Assembly: GCA_050050115.1 (NCBI GenBank)
Contig: JASFUX010000050.1
Span: 1 to 15,748 of the forward strand
Origin: JASFUX01 sp050050115
GTDB lineage: Bacteria > Pseudomonadota > Alphaproteobacteria > Caulobacterales > Maricaulaceae
Reading direction: 5' to 3'
DNA length: 15,748 nucleotides
A program made the position numbers and the translations under genes. Shown piece by piece: positions 13,995 through 15,748 of the stretch (position 1 is its first letter; each line of letters opens with the position of its first letter). The notes beneath the pieces were generated by a model. That model did no database searches and was not told where the DNA came from. It saw only the letters and a program-made list of their open reading frames with translations.

Positions 13995-14003
13995 TGTGGA
14001 TAA
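13995..14003 (-). promoter_or_regulatory. Perfect DnaA box
   Basis: TTATCCACA on the minus strand is the exact high-affinity DnaA box. It stands alone: no second box, AT-rich unwinding element or origin-type gene is seen nearby. A regulatory or titration role is more likely than replication initiation. Confidence 0.45.
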
Positions 14004-14039
14004 GCGGGCGTTTCCCCCTCGACAGAGTTGGTCGTCGAA

Positions 14040-14066
14040 TTGCCGGGAAATCGTTGAGCGGATAAT
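14040..14066 (+). promoter_or_regulatory. Possible promoter of a small RNA ending at 14163
   Basis: TTGCCG (14040-14045) and GATAAT (14061-14066) are separated by 15 bp, short of the ideal 17. The -10 is good. Transcription would start near 14073 and give an RNA of about 90 nt ending at the terminator at 14133-14163. Speculative. Confidence 0.2.
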
Positions 14067-14132
14067 TTCTCCGCGAACTGGCCGGGCGGCGTTTCTGACC
14101 GTTCGCTTCGCCCGACCCATGTTCGCCCCCTT

Positions 14133-14163
14133 AACAGCGAGCCGGCCGGCTCGCTGTTTTTTT
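14133..14163 (+). terminator. Strong intrinsic terminator
   Basis: AACAGCGAGCC and GGCTCGCTGTT form a perfect 11-bp stem around a GGCC loop, followed by an unbroken T run (seven Ts from 14157, two of them in the stem). It is clearly oriented to the plus strand. It lies 247 nt past flbY, so it ends either a long flgI-operon leader-less tail or a separate small RNA. Confidence 0.88.
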
Positions 14164-14297
14164 GTCGCGAACCATCCCGGCGCCCGGGGTGTTCCGGTTC
14201 TAGCACCCAAGCGCCGATCAGCAAGCCGCGAGCGCTTCCGCGCTGCTGCGCTTTTCGGCGTTTTTCACAGCTTGGCGCCGGGGCGCGCCGACAGGCT

Positions 14298-15748
14298 TCA
14301 AATGCCGCCGAGGCGCGCCAGAGCGTCCTGATAGTTGGAGATCTTCGCGAGGAGATAAGCGGGAACCTGACCGCCCCGCTTGCCCGGTCCTTGCGCGAGA
14401 TCGTCGAGCGAGCGGTCACGGGTGATGTGCCGATAAGCCGAGCGCACCGCCGCCATCGCCGTCTCGATGATGCTGAGCGCTTCTTTGGCGCTTTCGAAGC
14501 TCGAAACGCCGAAGTCCGAAGCGAGCCTCAACTCGAACGACTTCTTCTCCTCGACGTCGGAGTCCTCGTCGGCCTTGGGCGGTGCGGTGACCTTGCCCGC
14601 TTCAAGGCCGAGCGCGGCGAGCAGGTCCTGGCCCTCCCCGCCGGCGAACAGCTCGAGCGTGACGCCCGGCTCCGGCGTGATCCGCAGCGCGTCGGCGCCG
14701 TCCTTGCGCGCCACCGTCGACTCGCCGTTCAGGACCAACGCAGTGTTGATCTTGAACGTCAGTGCACGCAGCGTGTCGTCGGCATCGATCGCGATCTTGA
14801 TCTTCCGGCCGCCGTCGACGGAAATATAGAAATGATCGCCCGCGCGCGCGGTGGTGCGTTGCGCGATCGCGCGGTCGTCCTGAAAGATCAGCTCGCCGGT
14901 GGGCAGACCGAACGCGTCGAGATCGCTCGAACCTGCTGAGTCTACGACGAGCGCGGCGCCTTGGGAGACCCCCGAGCGGCCAGTGATCTGCGTCGTCCAG
15001 TCGAGCGCGCCGGTGGTCGCGTCGAACTTCGCCGCGAAAGCGTCGCGCGTGCCGAGCTGGCCCGATCCCGAAGGCAGCGCCCCGTCCGTATAGCCGGCGA
15101 GGAACACCGCGCCGTCGACCACGGTGACGTCGGCGGCGACGTCTTCGGACGCCGAGCCGAGGAAGGTCTGAAACCGTACAGAGGGGCTCGCGCCGTCGTC
15201 GAGGGCGATCAGGAAGGCGTCGCGCGCGCCCGAATGGGCGACCAGCGCGCCCGAGAGCGTCAGCCCCGAGCGCGCCGCGCCGGTGATGTAGATGCCGGTC
15301 GCGTCGGCGTGGATGGCGTTGATCGCGCCGGCGTCGAGATCGCCGATCACATGCTCCCAAAGCGATGCGGACACGCCGTCAGCGGACGAATACTTGCGGA
15401 CGTAGCCTACGCCGTCCTCGACGCTGCCGACGATGAGGTCGCCGTCGTCGGCGATCGAGAGCGCTGTCGCCTGCTCGTCGTCGCTGTCGCCGAACTGCCG
15501 GGTCCAGAGCGTGTCCCCATCCGCGTCGATCGCGCGCACGAAGGCGTCCGAGCCGCCGCCGTGCACGTTTCCGGTCAGCGAGCCCGTGGTCTTGCCGGCG
15601 ATGTAGGTGGTTCCGTCCGCGGCCACGGCGACCGCGTTGACCGCGTCGGCGCCGATCCCGCCCAGACGATGGGTCCACTCTTCTATGCCGTCGGCGTCGT
15701 AGCGGGTCACGAAGCCGTCCGCGCCGCCGCGCTCGATCGTCTCGCCGA
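14298..15748 (-). CDS. Beta-propeller repeat (SBBP-like) protein with flagellin-like C-terminus, possibly FlaEY (5' end outside window)
   Basis: The frame is open to the right edge; the GTG at 15710 is an internal valine, not the start, because repeat sequence (GGADGF) continues upstream. About 480 residues are visible. The N-terminal two thirds consist of repeats of SBBP type, with the pattern SDAFV-DADGDTLWTRQFG then A-DGTTYIAG-T-G. A segment at about 14700-14830 (GDHFYISVDGGRKIKIAIDA, then DDTLRALTFKIN) resembles the Flagellin_IN motif. Near the C-terminus, SSFESAKEALSIIETAMAAV (about 14450-14515) resembles the start of the flagellin C-terminal D0 helix. The protein therefore looks flagellum-related or surface-exposed. 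Caulobacter FlaEY, a regulator of flagellin production, is the best candidate identity, from memory and context only. Confidence 0.8.
   Translation of the reverse strand, partial: GETIERGGADGFVTRYDADGIEEWTHRLGGIGADAVNAVAVAADGTTYIAGKTTGSLTGNVHGGGSDAFVRAIDADGDTLWTRQFGDSDDEQATALSIADDGDLIVGSVEDGVGYVRKYSSADGVSASLWEHVIGDLDAGAINAIHADATGIYITGAARSGLTLSGALVAHSGARDAFLIALDDGASPSVRFQTFLGSASEDVAADVTVVDGAVFLAGYTDGALPSGSGQLGTRDAFAAKFDATTGALDWTTQITGRSGVSQGAALVVDSAGSSDLDAFGLPTGELIFQDDRAIAQRTTARAGDHFYISVDGGRKIKIAIDADDTLRALTFKINTALVLNGESTVARKDGADALRITPEPGVTLELFAGGEGQDLLAALGLEAGKVTAPPKADEDSDVEEKKSFELRLASDFGVSSFESAKEALSIIETAMAAVRSAYRHITRDRSLDDLAQGPGKRGGQVPAYLLAKISNYQDALARLGGI

Larger units (their letters stand above)
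13887..14297. other. 411-bp gene-free region with several hairpins
   Basis: No convincing coding frame is seen. From left to right it holds a small ATCGC/GCGAT hairpin (about 13894-13908), the hairpin at 13936-13955, a perfect DnaA box, and a GCGGA/TCCGC hairpin (14058-14074). A CGGGCG/CGCCCG pair (about 14083-14113) and the strong terminator at 14133-14163 follow. The last element is a nested stem at 14179-14215 (GGCGC/GCGCC outside, GGGTG/CACCC inside), which lies downstream of the leftward gene. The density of structure before a good terminator suggests a non-coding transcript on the plus strand. Confidence 0.5.

Noticed and set aside
13995..14003. Replication origin suggested by the DnaA box
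   Set aside because: There is one box only, no AT-rich unwinding region, no partition or replication genes and no box cluster.
15708..15710. GTG as the start codon of the propeller-repeat gene
   Set aside because: The frame continues upstream to the window edge with repeat sequence, so this GTG is an internal valine.
1..15748. CRISPR arrays, tRNA/rRNA genes, insertion sequences or prophage genes
   Set aside because: No direct-repeat arrays, cloverleaf-like sequences, transposase frames or terminal inverted repeats were seen.

Overview
The window is a flagellar gene region from a GC-rich alphaproteobacterium, most likely of the Caulobacterales/Maricaulales type (Caulobacter, Maricaulis, Oceanicaulis and relatives). 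The evidence is the set of genes typical of that group: fliX divergent from flgI, a FlbY-like protein, a PflI/DUF6468 protein between fliM and a MotE-like gene, a single-cysteine DksA, and regulatory sites resembling CtrA, FlbD (ftr), IHF and sigma-54 elements. The genus cannot be fixed from this sequence alone.

Layout. Positions 1-6034 (minus strand) are one tightly packed operon: fliL, fliM, pflI-like, motE-like, and a very large exported TPR protein that runs off the left edge. A 232-bp divergent promoter region (6035-6266) separates it from the plus-strand operon flgF-flgG-flgA-flgH (6267-9553), which encodes proximal and distal rod, the P-ring chaperone and the L-ring. Next come a 37-codon membrane microprotein (9638-9751) and a two-gene unit of an ECF sigma factor plus a two-helix DUF6768-like membrane protein (9835-10745). 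These converge on dksA (minus, 10776-11210). fliX (minus, 11328-11744) is divergent from flgI-rod binding protein-flbY (12005-13886). A 411-bp gene-free stretch (13887-14297) holds hairpins, a strong intrinsic terminator, a perfect DnaA box and possibly a small RNA. The right edge is a minus-strand partial gene (14298-15748) for a beta-propeller-repeat protein with flagellin-like C-terminal segments, possibly FlaEY.

How it works together. The left operon supplies the C-ring and stator-associated parts plus flagellar placement and accessory factors. The flgF and flgI operons supply rod, P-ring and L-ring. FliX is known in Caulobacter to couple basal-body assembly to the sigma-54 activator FlbD. 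The most striking non-coding observation is that the two divergent intergenic regions (fliL/flgF and fliX/flgI) share one layout. In each, a CtrA-like box faces the leftward gene. A nearly identical 17-bp palindromic ftr-like element follows. A -24/-12 promoter for the rightward gene then lies with its predicted start about 117-119 bp from the ftr centre. This suggests a CtrA-early, FlbD/sigma-54-late switch used twice. All regulatory calls are from visual motif matching.
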